NCBI GenBank assembly: GCA_023429995.1
Contig: JAEZCE010000089.1
Location: 1 to 64,000 of the forward strand
Direction of reading: 5' to 3'
Source of the DNA: Bacillota bacterium
Lineage (GTDB): Bacteria > Bacillota > UBA4882 > UBA8346
DNA: 64,000 nt
Positions 1-8,256 of this stretch are shown here, piece by piece. Position 1 is the first letter of the stretch; every line of letters begins with the position of its first letter. Under the pieces are notes generated by a model. That model saw only the letters and a program-made list of their open reading frames with translations. It had not been told where the DNA came from and made no database searches. Made by a program: the position numbers and the translations under genes.

Positions 1-300
1 GGAAGGCGAAGACCCACTAGAAACCCTGGATGAATAAAGGGAAGACCGAAATCCGTAGGTTTCGGCGGCTCTTTGGTTCCTTTCTGGCCGCTCAGAAAGG
101 AACTCAGCCGGTGAAATCCGTGGACAATAATAATCGGCATTCATTTATCAAGAATTTAAGGTGATCACCGACAAACCTTGGCATCCCAAAATTCATTCCC
201 GCCATTTTTAAATCGAAAGTATCTACCGGCACTGATTAAAATCTGTATAATCAGTTAAATCCGTTAAATCCTGGTTCAGATAATGTTTTAGGCAATAACA
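1..300. other. Non-coding stretch with inverted repeats
   Basis: No convincing gene. Two inverted repeats are visible: CCGAAA (46-51) with TTTCGG (60-65), and a perfect 10-bp pair GTTCCTTTCT (76-85) with AGAAAGGAAC (94-103) around an 8-nt loop. Neither is followed by a T run, so neither looks like an intrinsic terminator. The left part could be the 3' end of a structured RNA cut off by the window edge, but I recognise no family. Confidence 0.4.
234..281. repeat. Degenerate 9-bp tandem repeat (AATCNGTTA type)
   Basis: Four or so imperfect units of the form AATCNGTTA follow each other (AAATCTGTAT, AATCAGTTA, AATCCGTTA, AATCCTGG). Short AATCCNGT-type repeats like these are scattered through many bacterial genomes. 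A related block with AATCCGGTA and AATCCTGTTC units lies near 39470-39501 in this window. Confidence 0.5.
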
Positions 301-348
301 AAAAGCCCCCCGAAATAGACCCGAATTTCTGATGTCGGGAAAGGGGCT
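301..348 (-). terminator. Intrinsic terminator, minus strand
   Basis: Read on the minus strand, AGCCCC (348-343) pairs with GGGGCT (310-305), with an inner TCCC/GGGA-like pairing, and the stem runs into TTTTT at 305-301. It lies about 320 bp beyond the stop of the phosphomannomutase gene and is the first terminator on that strand. Confidence 0.65.
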
Positions 349-366
349 AGAAAGAAGGCATGTCCC

Positions 367-600
367 ATGAAATCCATTCTGGAAGAATTATTTTACGGCC
401 ATATCTTCCCCTTCGAACGGATCGTTCCCCAAGATCCCGGGTATCGTCCCATAAACCAAAAAAAGCCGCCCTTCCCCCGCTACCATATGCTGGAGCAAGG
501 GAAGGATCAGAACGGCAAAAACTAGGCCAACACGAATCCCTCGCCCGTCGAAACGGGAGAGGGCCACTTCTCTGAATGGGCAGATGGGGTGAGAGCATAG
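367..600 (+). pseudogene. Decayed DUF6809-like small gene
   Basis: An ATG at 367 sits 8 nt behind AAGAAGG and opens a frame starting MKSILEELFYGHIFPFER, which closely resembles the N-terminus I recall for the DUF6809 family of small Bacillota proteins. The frame stops at codon 53, just after an A7 run (about 460-466). Family members are about 85-95 residues. Later fragments in other frames (for example FSEWADGVRA near 575-600) vaguely resemble the expected C-terminus. I read this as a frameshifted remnant. The family assignment rests on recalled N-terminal similarity only, and a 52-residue real product is possible. Confidence 0.4.
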
Positions 601-665
601 ACAGACTTATGAAATTACGGGAAAAGGACTCATAAAAATGGAAATGGAACAGGTTGGGCAAGGCC

Positions 666-2018
666 CTACAATGCTTTCGCCAGCCTATCCAGCTCTTTTC
701 TTACCTCCGCTTCAATCTGCTTCAACGATTCCGGGGAATCCCCTTCAAACCGAAGCACCAGAACAGGCTGGGTGTTGGAGGCTCTCACCAGTCCCCAACC
801 GTGCTCGAAGAGAATGCGGGCGCCGTCAATGGCGATGACTTGATTCCTTTGACTGAATGTATTGACCAGTTTTTCAACCAGAGGGAACTTTTGATGATCC
901 GGGCATTCAAAACGGATCTCGGGTGTGGCGTAAGTTTTCGGCAGTTCGTCAACCATTTGGGCCAAAGTTAGCCCGGAGTGGGATAAAATTTCGACTAAGC
1001 GCGCCCCGGCATAGACCGCATCGTCGTAACCGTAATAACGGTCGGCGAAAAAGAGATGGCCGCTCATCTCCCCCGCCAGCAGGGCGTTTTCTTCCTTCAT
1101 TTTGGCCTTGATCATGGAATGCCCGACCTTCCACATGATGGGTTCTCCGCCCATTTCGCGGATTTTATCGAACATCGCCTGAGAGCATTTGACTTCGCCG
1201 ATGATTTTGGCCTGGGGATGCTGGGCGAGGATTTGTTTCGCATAGAGGATCATCAGCTGATCGCCCCAAAGAATCCGTCCCTGGGTATCGACAACTCCGA
1301 TCCGGTCCGCGTCGCCGTCAAAGGCGATTCCCAGATCCGCTCCATTGGATTTCACCTCCGCCGCTAAAGCGTTGATATTTTCCGGAAGGGTCGGGTCCGG
1401 GTGATGATTGGGGAAACGGCCGTCCGGTTCGGAGAAAATGTCCACCACTTCCCAGCCCAGTCCCTTGTATAAATCAACCGCCACTAAATTACCGGTGCCA
1501 TTGCCCGCGTCAACCACGATTTTCATTTTACGGGGGCCGGGATGGATAACGCTTTGGAGGTAATGGACATAATCCCCGGCCAGAGGGTGATGGGTCAACT
1601 TGGCGTCGCCGTAACGGTAATCCTTCTTTTCCATGATCCGACCGATCTCTTGGATTTGTTCACCAAAAGCAGTACTCTTGCCGAGACAGATTTTAAACCC
1701 ATTTTCGTTGGCCGGGTTGTGGCTGCCGGTGATCATCACTCCGCCGCCGACGGGTAAGTGAAACAGTGAGAAATAGACCAGCGGAGTGGGTCCCATGCCG
1801 ATATCGACGACGTTGATTCCGGATTCCACCAATCCCTTGGCCAACCTGTTTTTAAAACCGGGAGAGCTTAACCGGCAATCGTAACCGAGACTGATGGTAT
1901 CCACCCGATTTTTATGATAAAAAGAGGCCATCGCCCGGCCTAGTTCCTCCACAAATTCATCGGTCAGATCCTTGCCGGCCACTCCCCGAATATCATTTTG
2001 ACGAAACACGTGAAGCAT
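666..2018 (-). CDS. manB: Phosphomannomutase/phosphoglucomutase (AlgC/ManB type)
   Basis: Interconverts hexose 1- and 6-phosphates (mannose and/or glucose) to feed nucleotide-sugar, polysaccharide and lipopolysaccharide synthesis in the cytosol. The 450-residue product has all four alpha-D-phosphohexomutase signatures: TGSHNP (97-102, phosphoserine S99), the Mg-binding DGDADR (234-239), the sugar-specificity loop GEMSGH (316-321) and the phosphate loop RASNTQP (412-418). The GEMSGH loop and the ending RASNTQPVLVLRFE favour the bifunctional AlgC-like enzymes over GlmM. The start has GGAGGG 5 nt upstream. It is divergent from aroC and monocistronic, ending at the terminator near 301-348. Substrate preference is inferred. 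Confidence 0.88.
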   Translation of the reverse strand: MLHVFRQNDIRGVAGKDLTDEFVEELGRAMASFYHKNRVDTISLGYDCRLSSPGFKNRLAKGLVESGINVVDIGMGPTPLVYFSLFHLPVGGGVMITGSHNPANENGFKICLGKSTAFGEQIQEIGRIMEKKDYRYGDAKLTHHPLAGDYVHYLQSVIHPGPRKMKIVVDAGNGTGNLVAVDLYKGLGWEVVDIFSEPDGRFPNHHPDPTLPENINALAAEVKSNGADLGIAFDGDADRIGVVDTQGRILWGDQLMILYAKQILAQHPQAKIIGEVKCSQAMFDKIREMGGEPIMWKVGHSMIKAKMKEENALLAGEMSGHLFFADRYYGYDDAVYAGARLVEILSHSGLTLAQMVDELPKTYATPEIRFECPDHQKFPLVEKLVNTFSQRNQVIAIDGARILFEHGWGLVRASNTQPVLVLRFEGDSPESLKQIEAEVRKELDRLAKAL

Positions 2019-2085
2019 AGTATCCCTCCATTAACCAGATTCTGCAGAAATTCGGCATTGAATCGGAAAACCCTTTCCCAAATAT

Positions 2086-2114
2086 TTGCCTTATTGCCAA
2101 AATTCATTTATAAT
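2086..2114 (+). promoter_or_regulatory. Sigma-A type promoter of the aro operon
   Basis: TTGCCT (2086-2091), a 17-bp spacer and a perfect TATAAT (2109-2114). Transcription would start near 2121, giving a leader of about 45 nt before the aroC start. Confidence 0.7.
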
Positions 2115-2165
2115 TTAACGAAAGACGGTTCTGTTTTGGACATTACGAGTAGGAAAGGCAATCCA

Positions 2166-3371
2166 ATGATTCGTTTTCTAACAGCCGGCGAGTCTCATGG
2201 GCCGGCCTTAAGCGCTATGATAGAAGGATTTCCGGCGGGACTTGGACTTGATGTGCAAGATTTGCAGATTGATTTGACAAGACGCCGCGGGGGTTACGGC
2301 CGGGGTGGCCGGATGAAGATTGAGGGAGATGCGGTTTCCATCTTATCCGGGGTCCGGCATGGCCTGACTTTGGGGTCGCCCATCACGCTTCAAATCATCA
2401 ATCAGGATTGGCCGCGATGGGAGGAAGTAATGGCGATAGGGGCTACTCCGGGCGGCGCATCCGGGAAAGTAAAAATCGCCGCCGATGATAGGCTGGCGGA
2501 GCTTTCCGCCCGGGTGACGGCGCCTAGGCCCGGCCACGCGGATTTGGCGGGGGTCCTCAAATATCATCAGGAGGATATTCGGAATATTCTGGAAAGGGCA
2601 AGCGCCAGGGAGACTGCGGCCAGGGTGGCGGTGGGCGCTGTGGCCCGTAAATTATTAAGCGAATTTGGCATGGAAGTTTTCAGCGGTGTACTCCGAATCG
2701 GTCAGGCTGCGGTAGAGTCCCCGCCAACCGATCTGGCGGTTTATCGTCAAAAGGTTCTTCAATCGCCCGTAGCGGCTCCCGATGAGAGGGCATCCGGGAA
2801 AATGATGGCTGAAATCGAGGGGGCCAAAGCGGCCGGTAATTCTCTGGGGGGAATCATTGAAGTGCTCATTCAGGGAGCGCCGGTGGGCCTGGGAAGTCAT
2901 GTGCAATGGGACCGCCGTTTGGATGCCCGGTTGGCGGCGGCGATGATGAGTATTCCGGCAGTCAAAGGCGTGGAAATCGGGATGGGATTTGAAACTTCCT
3001 CTTTAAAAGGATCGCAGGTCCATGACCCAATCGGTTATGATCCGGAAAAAGGTTTTTACCGCCAAACCAATAACGCCGGGGGAATTGAGGGCGGAATCAG
3101 CAATGGCGAAATGATTCGGATGAAAATTGCCATGAAACCAATCCCTACCCTGTATCAACCTTTACAGACCGTGGATATCGACACCAAGGAAGTCAAACAG
3201 GCCAGTGTGGAACGTTCCGACACCTGCGCCGTTCCGGCGGCAGCCGTGGTGGCTGAAGCCATGGCCTGCTGGACCATAGCGGAAGCTTTTTTGGAGAAAT
3301 TCGGCGGGGATCATTTACAGGAAACAGGGAGCAATTATCAGCATTATTTACAGACAATCAAGGGGATTTAA
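2166..3371 (+). CDS. aroC: Chorismate synthase
   Basis: Last step of the shikimate pathway: converts 5-enolpyruvylshikimate 3-phosphate to chorismate using reduced FMN. The 401-residue protein begins MIRFLTAGESHGP, the family's first signature, and has the Arg/Gly-rich segment RRRGGYGRGGRM (about 39-50) and the conserved NNAGGIEGG and RSDTCAVPAA blocks. The open frame extends upstream to 1998, but AGGAAAGG lies just before the ATG at 2166 and the homologous region starts there, so that start is used. First gene of aroC-aroK-aroB-aroQ. Confidence 0.95.
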   Translation: MIRFLTAGESHGPALSAMIEGFPAGLGLDVQDLQIDLTRRRGGYGRGGRMKIEGDAVSILSGVRHGLTLGSPITLQIINQDWPRWEEVMAIGATPGGASGKVKIAADDRLAELSARVTAPRPGHADLAGVLKYHQEDIRNILERASARETAARVAVGAVARKLLSEFGMEVFSGVLRIGQAAVESPPTDLAVYRQKVLQSPVAAPDERASGKMMAEIEGAKAAGNSLGGIIEVLIQGAPVGLGSHVQWDRRLDARLAAAMMSIPAVKGVEIGMGFETSSLKGSQVHDPIGYDPEKGFYRQTNNAGGIEGGISNGEMIRMKIAMKPIPTLYQPLQTVDIDTKEVKQASVERSDTCAVPAAAVVAEAMACWTIAEAFLEKFGGDHLQETGSNYQHYLQTIKGI

Positions 3372-3381
3372 GGGGTTTGGA

Positions 3382-3912
3382 ATGAATATTGTGCTAATCG
3401 GTTTTATGGGAACCGGGAAATCAACCATCGGAAGATTATTAGCCCACAAATTGGGTTTCCAATTTGTGGATGTGGACGCCCGGATTGAGCAACAAGCGGG
3501 AAAAACGATTACCCAAATTTTTCAGTCCGAGGGGGAAGGATATTTCAGAAAATTAGAGAGAGAATTTGCTGAAGAATTATCCGCCGGGGAGGGTCAAGTC
3601 ATCGCCACCGGCGGCGGTTTTGTTCTCAACCCTCAAAATATCGCAGTATTGAGACCCAAAGGGTTCATTGTTTCATTAAAAGCCTCACCCCGGGCTGTTT
3701 ACGAACGGATTCGAAATGAAAAGCACCGGCCTTTACTGGCTGTACCTGATCCCCTTGCCCAAATCGGCCGGCTGTTAGAGGAAAGGGCTGAGCGTTACCG
3801 GGATGCCGATTTGCTCATTGATACCGACTCCAAATCGCCGGCCGGTGTCGCGGATGAAATCGAGGCGGAATTAGTGAAAAGAGGAATTTCCAATGGAAGA
3901 AATCAGGCTTAA
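3382..3912 (+). CDS. aroK: Shikimate kinase
   Basis: Phosphorylates shikimate at O3 with ATP. The 176-residue protein is a typical small P-loop kinase: Walker A GFMGTGKST (7-15), the DxD shikimate/Mg site at D30 and D32, the GGG substrate loop at 77-79, and the lid segment EKHRPLL. It starts 10 nt after the aroC stop. Its 3' end overlaps aroB by 20 nt, which suggests translational coupling. Confidence 0.94.
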   Translation: MNIVLIGFMGTGKSTIGRLLAHKLGFQFVDVDARIEQQAGKTITQIFQSEGEGYFRKLEREFAEELSAGEGQVIATGGGFVLNPQNIAVLRPKGFIVSLKASPRAVYERIRNEKHRPLLAVPDPLAQIGRLLEERAERYRDADLLIDTDSKSPAGVADEIEAELVKRGISNGRNQA

Positions 3913-4987
3913 CTTAGCCGAGAGAAGTTATTCAATCTTAATTGCCGAGGGGATCTTGAAAAAACTGGGGGAGATCCTGTGCGAGCGGAATATTAAGGGG
4001 CGAATCCTGATTGTTACCAATCCTACCGTCGCCCGCTGGTATCTGGAGCCGGTTGCCGATTCTCTCCGGAATGCCGGCTTTGAATATCAAGTCGCCGAGG
4101 TTCCGGACGGTGAAAGTTATAAATCCCTGGAACAAGCCGGCCTGCTGTATGATAAGTTAGTCGACGGCGCTTTTGACCGGAAATCGGTATTGATTGCCCT
4201 GGGCGGAGGAGTTATCGGCGATTTAACCGGTTTTGTCGCCTCCACCTACATGCGCGGGGTCCGCTTCATCCAGATACCCACGACTCTTTTAGCGCAGGTG
4301 GATTCCAGTATTGGCGGTAAAGTGGCCGTAAACCACCTGAAAGGAAAAAACTTGATCGGCGCCTTTTACCAGCCTTCTTTGGTTATTTCGGATGTGGGCA
4401 CATTAAAAACCCTTCCCGAAGCGGAGTTTAATTCAGGAATGGCCGAAGTGATCAAACACGGGATTATTCTGGATGAAAATTATTTGCGGCTGATTGAAGG
4501 CGAACACCCATTAATCAGCGGTCTTGATCCGGGTTTATTACGCTTCGTGGTGAGCGGCTCCTGCCGGATTAAAGGTCAAGTTGTGGAGCAAGATGAGAAA
4601 GAGTCGGGTTTGCGGGCGATTTTGAACTTTGGCCATACCGTCGGCCATGCCATCGAAGCGCTCACCAATTATACCCGGTATAAACATGGCGAAGGGGTAG
4701 CTATCGGGATGGTTGCCGCCACCAGGATTGCCGCTAAGATAGGTTTGTTAAACCAGCAGGATTTAGCGGACCGGGTTTTGGAAATTTGCGGACGGTTTCA
4801 GTTGCCCACGGAATTACCTCCCCTTGCCGTTTCCGACATCTTAAAGGTTATTCAACTGGATAAAAAAGTGGAATATTCCAAAATACGCTGGATTTTACCG
4901 GAAAGAGCGGGCTCGATGAAGATCGCCAGTGATGTTCCAGCCCAGGAGGTTACTTCAGTTCTGGCGGAGATGGGAGGAACAAGATGA
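3893..4987 (+). CDS. aroB: 3-dehydroquinate synthase
   Basis: NAD- and zinc-dependent cyclisation of DAHP to 3-dehydroquinate, the second step of the shikimate pathway. The 364 residues match the family length. Visible motifs are GGGVIGD (104-110), the PTTLLAQVDSSIGGK block (129-143), MAEVIKHG with the metal-binding glutamate (E185), and NFGHTVGHAIE with conserved histidines. The start lies inside aroK (20-nt overlap), and the stop overlaps aroQ by 4 nt (ATGA). Confidence 0.95.
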   Translation: MEEIRLNLAERSYSILIAEGILKKLGEILCERNIKGRILIVTNPTVARWYLEPVADSLRNAGFEYQVAEVPDGESYKSLEQAGLLYDKLVDGAFDRKSVLIALGGGVIGDLTGFVASTYMRGVRFIQIPTTLLAQVDSSIGGKVAVNHLKGKNLIGAFYQPSLVISDVGTLKTLPEAEFNSGMAEVIKHGIILDENYLRLIEGEHPLISGLDPGLLRFVVSGSCRIKGQVVEQDEKESGLRAILNFGHTVGHAIEALTNYTRYKHGEGVAIGMVAATRIAAKIGLLNQQDLADRVLEICGRFQLPTELPPLAVSDILKVIQLDKKVEYSKIRWILPERAGSMKIASDVPAQEVTSVLAEMGGTR

Positions 4988-5433
4988 ACAAGATTTTGGT
5001 GTTGCACGGCCCAAATTTGAATTGGCTGGGTAAACGGGAACCGGCTGTATACGGCTACCAGACCTTGGATGATTTAAACCGTTTAATGACGGAGTATGCT
5101 GAGAAATCCGGCCTGCAATTGAAAATTTTTCAGAGCAATGGCGAGGGTGCGCTGATTGACAAAATTCAGGAGGAATCGGCTTGGGCCCAAGGAATCCTGA
5201 TCAATCCGGGGGCTTATACCCACTATAGCTATGCCTTGCGGGATGCCTTATCCGGCGTGGGTTTGCCTGTGGTAGAAGTTCATTTAAGCAATATCCACAG
5301 CCGGGAAGAGTTCCGGCACACTTCAGTGATTGCTCCGATTGCGGTGGGCCAAATCTGCGGTTTTGGTTTTGAGGGCTATATTTTAGGTTTGACGGCCCTT
5401 CGCAATCTCCCGGAGAAGCCAATCGCCGGCTAA
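4984..5433 (+). CDS. aroQ: 3-dehydroquinate dehydratase, type II
   Basis: Dehydrates 3-dehydroquinate to 3-dehydroshikimate. It is the small dodecameric type II enzyme, not the class I AroD. The 149-residue protein shows the family blocks: LHGPNLNWLGKREP with the following YG (active-site tyrosine), SNGEGALIDKI, INPGAYTHYSYALRDA and VEVHLSNIHSREEFR. It is coupled to aroB by an ATGA overlap and is the last gene of the aro cluster. Its end converges on hicB, with a 12-bp palindrome ACCGTTAACGGT (5448-5459) between them. Confidence 0.95.
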   Translation: MNKILVLHGPNLNWLGKREPAVYGYQTLDDLNRLMTEYAEKSGLQLKIFQSNGEGALIDKIQEESAWAQGILINPGAYTHYSYALRDALSGVGLPVVEVHLSNIHSREEFRHTSVIAPIAVGQICGFGFEGYILGLTALRNLPEKPIAG

Positions 5434-5451
5434 TTATCAAACAGTAAACCG

Positions 5452-5751
5452 TTAACGGTGAACTTTTTTAAGAAGTTTTTGAAGTTTTGATGGTTTTGCT
5501 TTGGCCGGAGCCGCCTTTAATTGCTTTGGTTGAACAAGGGGCTGGATCGGATCGGGATAATCTTCTTGCACCACCGGATGAGGAATGGGGAGTCCATCGG
5601 CGGCCAATCCTTTTAAGTGCATATCAACAGTGATTTTAATGGCTTCCTTGGCTTCGGAAGCCGTTTTCCCCGATGCCACACATCCCGGTAGATCCGGAAC
5701 AAAAGCCACATAATTTTGGTCGACTTTTCGTAGAACATAAATATATTTCAT
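5452..5751 (-). CDS. hicB: HicB-family antitoxin-like protein
   Basis: 99 residues. The first 60 have the HicB RNase H-like fold pattern (YIYVLRKVDQNYVAFVPDLPGC, then ASGKTASEAKEAI and GLPIPHP). The tail is lysine/alanine rich and shows no obvious helix-turn-helix. HicB proteins neutralise HicA by direct binding and may autoregulate the operon. An upstream ATG at 5790 exists, but GGAAAGGATGG is spaced for the ATG at 5751. It lies 73 bp downstream of the hicA-like gene on the same strand. Confidence 0.8.
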   Translation of the reverse strand: MKYIYVLRKVDQNYVAFVPDLPGCVASGKTASEAKEAIKITVDMHLKGLAADGLPIPHPVVQEDYPDPIQPLVQPKQLKAAPAKAKPSKLQKLLKKVHR

Positions 5752-5824
5752 GATTGGATTTTCCATCCTTTCCGGCAAAAGGTTTCTCAATATGGATGAA
5801 GGAAAATTGGAAAAAGCGTTTCGG

Positions 5825-6073
5825 TTATGGCGACTTTTTCCCGGCCGCGATTGGGTTTATTTTGACAGGCGTTTTCCCCGCAAATCGTTCCAGTAGACCC
5901 GCTTGAAGCAGGATGCTGTTGATGGAGTCCTTTTCCAAATCGTAGTTCGGGTTTGCAGCTATGGTAATGCGGCCCTTTTTGTGGGGATGTTTGTATTGAC
6001 GGTAACTACCCCGTTGCTCAATGATATACCAGCCGTCACTTTGAAGAACTTCTAAAATTTCTTGAACTTGCAT
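5825..6073 (-). CDS. hicA: HicA-family mRNA interferase with substituted active site
   Basis: 82 residues with the HicA double-stranded-RNA-binding-like pattern: WYIIEQRGS-RQYKHPHKKGR, then SINSILLQAGL. HicA toxins cleave mRNA using one histidine in a GSH motif. Here that position is Tyr24 (codon TAC, read from 6004-6002), a single-base change from the histidine codon CAC. The usual GH or HPG sequence after the second strand is also changed (NPNYDL). With hicB still beside it, this may be a crippled or repurposed toxin. The C-terminal 15 residues after QAGLLERF exceed the family core. Confidence 0.78.
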   Translation of the reverse strand: MQVQEILEVLQSDGWYIIEQRGSYRQYKHPHKKGRITIAANPNYDLEKDSINSILLQAGLLERFAGKTPVKINPIAAGKKSP

Positions 6074-6173
6074 CCGAAAACCCCTTTTGTATAAAAGGAT
6101 TTTATTTCCACTTATTTATTATTATACCATAGGAATTTCTAGATTTTAAATTATTTTTAAGGAGAAGATGAAA

Positions 6174-7241
6174 ATGACTCGTTTATTCAAATTAAGAGAA
6201 AAACTTAAGAATCTTGATGTGGATGGCGTTTTAATTACCAATCCCCAAAACCGCCGTTATCTCAGTAATTTTAGCGGATCGTCCGGAGCATTGCTGATAT
6301 CTTCCGATAAAGCGGTGATTATAACCGATTTTCGTTACTGGGAACAGGTGGAACAGGAAGTTTCCGATTTTGAACTCCATAAACAGGGCCCCCTTTTTTG
6401 GGGGAGCGTCATGGAACTGCTTGAGAAATTTCACTGGAAGAAAATCGGTTTTGAAGCCTCTCTTACCTTCGGGGAGTATCAAAACCTGATTGACAAGGCT
6501 CCCGGTTCCATCCAGTTTGCGCCGCTGAATGATTTGGTTGAAAAATTGCGCTGGGTTAAGGATGAACAGGAAATCAGCATCCTCGCCAAGGCGGAACAAA
6601 TTACCGAAGCAGCCCTTGCCAAGACCTTACCGATTATTCGGCCCGGGTTAAAGGAAAGAGATTTAGCTTTGGAATTTGATCATCAACTTCGTTTGCAGGG
6701 CGCTGAGGGCAATTCTTTTACTACCATTGCCCTCTCCGGAGAAAGATCATCATTGCCTCATGGGGTCGCTTCCGATAGAGAAATCAAGCGGGGCGATCTG
6801 GTTTTAATCGATTGCGGCGCTCTTTATCAAGGATATTGCGCCGATCTTACCCGGACAATGGTGGTGGGGCCGGCCTCCCCGGAACAAAAAAGAATCTACC
6901 AAATTGTACTCAAGGCTCAGGAATTGGCTTTGAATTTTTTAAAGGGTGGATTGATAGGCTCCGAAGTTGATCAAGTGGCCCGCCAGTTTTTGGCCGAGCA
7001 AGGGTATGGTAAAAATTTCGGCCATGGACTGGGACATTGTGTGGGTTTGAATATCCATGAATCTCCCCGGCTATCCGTCACCGAACAAAATGCCATCCCC
7101 ACGGGGGCCGTAATCACGGTTGAGCCCGGCGTTTATATTCCCGGTTGGGGCGGAATACGAATTGAGGATTTGGTTGTCGTGGAAGAAACAGGGATCCGGA
7201 ATCTTTCGGGTAGCCCCAAGCAAGAGCTGATGGAGCTCTAA
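6174..7241 (+). CDS. Xaa-Pro aminopeptidase (M24B)
   Basis: Removes N-terminal residues preceding proline; a cytosolic dimetal peptidase. The 355-residue protein has the creatinase-type N-terminal domain (about 1-125) and the pita-bread M24 domain. Metal ligands are visible in IDCGALYQGYCADLTRT (two aspartates), GHGLGHCVGLNIHE (histidine), ITVEPGVY and GIRIEDLVV (two glutamates). Two ATGs lie 6 bp apart. GGAG at 6161-6164 is only 3 nt from the first (6168) and 9 nt from the second (6174), so the second is chosen. It lies directly upstream of efp, the usual Bacillota order. Confidence 0.9.
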   Translation: MTRLFKLREKLKNLDVDGVLITNPQNRRYLSNFSGSSGALLISSDKAVIITDFRYWEQVEQEVSDFELHKQGPLFWGSVMELLEKFHWKKIGFEASLTFGEYQNLIDKAPGSIQFAPLNDLVEKLRWVKDEQEISILAKAEQITEAALAKTLPIIRPGLKERDLALEFDHQLRLQGAEGNSFTTIALSGERSSLPHGVASDREIKRGDLVLIDCGALYQGYCADLTRTMVVGPASPEQKRIYQIVLKAQELALNFLKGGLIGSEVDQVARQFLAEQGYGKNFGHGLGHCVGLNIHESPRLSVTEQNAIPTGAVITVEPGVYIPGWGGIRIEDLVVVEETGIRNLSGSPKQELMEL

Positions 7242-7317
7242 TCATTCATTAAACTTGAATCCGGCAAGTAACCCCAAAAACCTCAGTCGCATTTAAACTT
7301 GCCGGATTCAAACAATG

Positions 7318-7371
7318 AACCCGATCCGGCCAATTTTTCTGCGTCATCGCAGAAAAATTGTCACTTACTTG
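7318..7371 (+). repeat. 54-bp dispersed palindromic repeat, copy 1
   Basis: Contains a perfect hairpin, CAATTTTTCTGCG (7331-7343), loop TCAT, CGCAGAAAAATTG (7348-7360). The whole 54 bp recurs in inverse orientation at 27393-27446 with 49 of 54 positions identical. Similarity resumes further right (CCGGACCGAGGTTAAAA at 7372-7388) after a gap of about 15 bp relative to the other copy. Confidence 0.8.
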
Positions 7372-7416
7372 CCGGACCGAGGTTAAAAGCCATACAATCC
7401 CGGTTAAACAATCTGC

Positions 7417-7446
7417 TCGACAAAGCCCACTTTTTTGTGATAAAAT
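7417..7446 (+). promoter_or_regulatory. Candidate efp promoter with extended -10
   Basis: TCGACA (7417-7422), an 18-bp spacer and TAAAAT (7441-7446), preceded by TG at 7438-7439 as an extended -10. It would give a leader of about 130 nt before efp. Confidence 0.45.
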
Positions 7447-7583
7447 ATGTAAGGTTATTGGGGACAAGTAAAATGTCCTATAAATAGTGTTTAATGGTTG
7501 AGCGGATATAGATTTTGAACCAGAAAATACTATATGTGTTTCAATCCAATTTGGAACTTGCTATACATTTAAGGAGGATACCA

Positions 7584-8147
7584 ATGATTTCAGTTACTGA
7601 TTTTAAAACGGGACTAACCATCGAAATTGATGGGCAGCTCTATACTGTGGTTGAGTTTATGCATGTTAAGCCCGGCAAAGGCGCAGCCTTTGTAAGAAGT
7701 AAACTAAAGAATATTAAAACCGGTTTTACTGTTGAGCGGACATTCAATTCAAACGAAAAAGTCGAACAAGCGCGTATTGAATTCCGGGAAATGCAGTATT
7801 TATATAAATCCGATGATGAGTACACCTTTATGGATACCGAAAATTACGAGCAGATTAATATTCCCTCTTCAAAGATGGGTGATGCTCCTAAATATTTGAA
7901 AGAAAACATGGTTGTGGAAATTAATTTTTACCAAAATGAAATTTTGGGAATTGAATTGCCCAATACTGTTGAGCTGGAAGTTGTCGAAACCGATCCCGGT
8001 TTCAAGGGTGATACTGCAACCGGCGGTTCAAAACCGGCTACCCTGGAGACCGGAACCATTGTCAATGTGCCTTTTTTTGTCACCAAAGGTGATGTTCTCC
8101 AAATCGATACTCGAACCAATCAATATTTAAAAAGGGTTGCCAAGTAA
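7584..8147 (+). CDS. efp: Translation elongation factor P
   Basis: Binds between the P and E sites of stalled ribosomes and promotes peptide bonds at polyproline stretches. The 187-residue length is that of EF-P. The N-terminal KOW-like domain carries the conserved loop HVKPGKGAAF, with Lys32 at the tip (the modification site in many bacteria). Two OB domains follow, ending with the signature IDTRTNQYLKR. AAGGAGG (7571-7577) fixes the ATG at 7584, although the frame is open to 7515. Confidence 0.95.
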   Translation: MISVTDFKTGLTIEIDGQLYTVVEFMHVKPGKGAAFVRSKLKNIKTGFTVERTFNSNEKVEQARIEFREMQYLYKSDDEYTFMDTENYEQINIPSSKMGDAPKYLKENMVVEINFYQNEILGIELPNTVELEVVETDPGFKGDTATGGSKPATLETGTIVNVPFFVTKGDVLQIDTRTNQYLKRVAK

Positions 8148-8256
8148 AGATTTAAAGATATTTGAAATAACCTCCTAAAGAAATCGGTCCATTTGACGAT
8201 AATGATATTGGATGGTTAGAGATTGAGTATTGAATGAACTGGATTTTGAGGAGGTT

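Larger units (their letters stand above)
7242..7583. other. Intergenic region with palindromes upstream of efp
   Basis: Holds a 15-bp inverted repeat (7255-7269 with 7297-7311), a 13-bp perfect hairpin inside a dispersed 54-bp repeat (7318-7371), and a candidate promoter. A 62-codon frame at 7299-7487 has no homology I recognise and spans these repeats, so I do not call it. Confidence 0.5.

Noticed and set aside
638..971. Plus-strand frames near the phosphomannomutase gene
   Set aside because: They are antisense shadows of a strongly conserved minus-strand gene.
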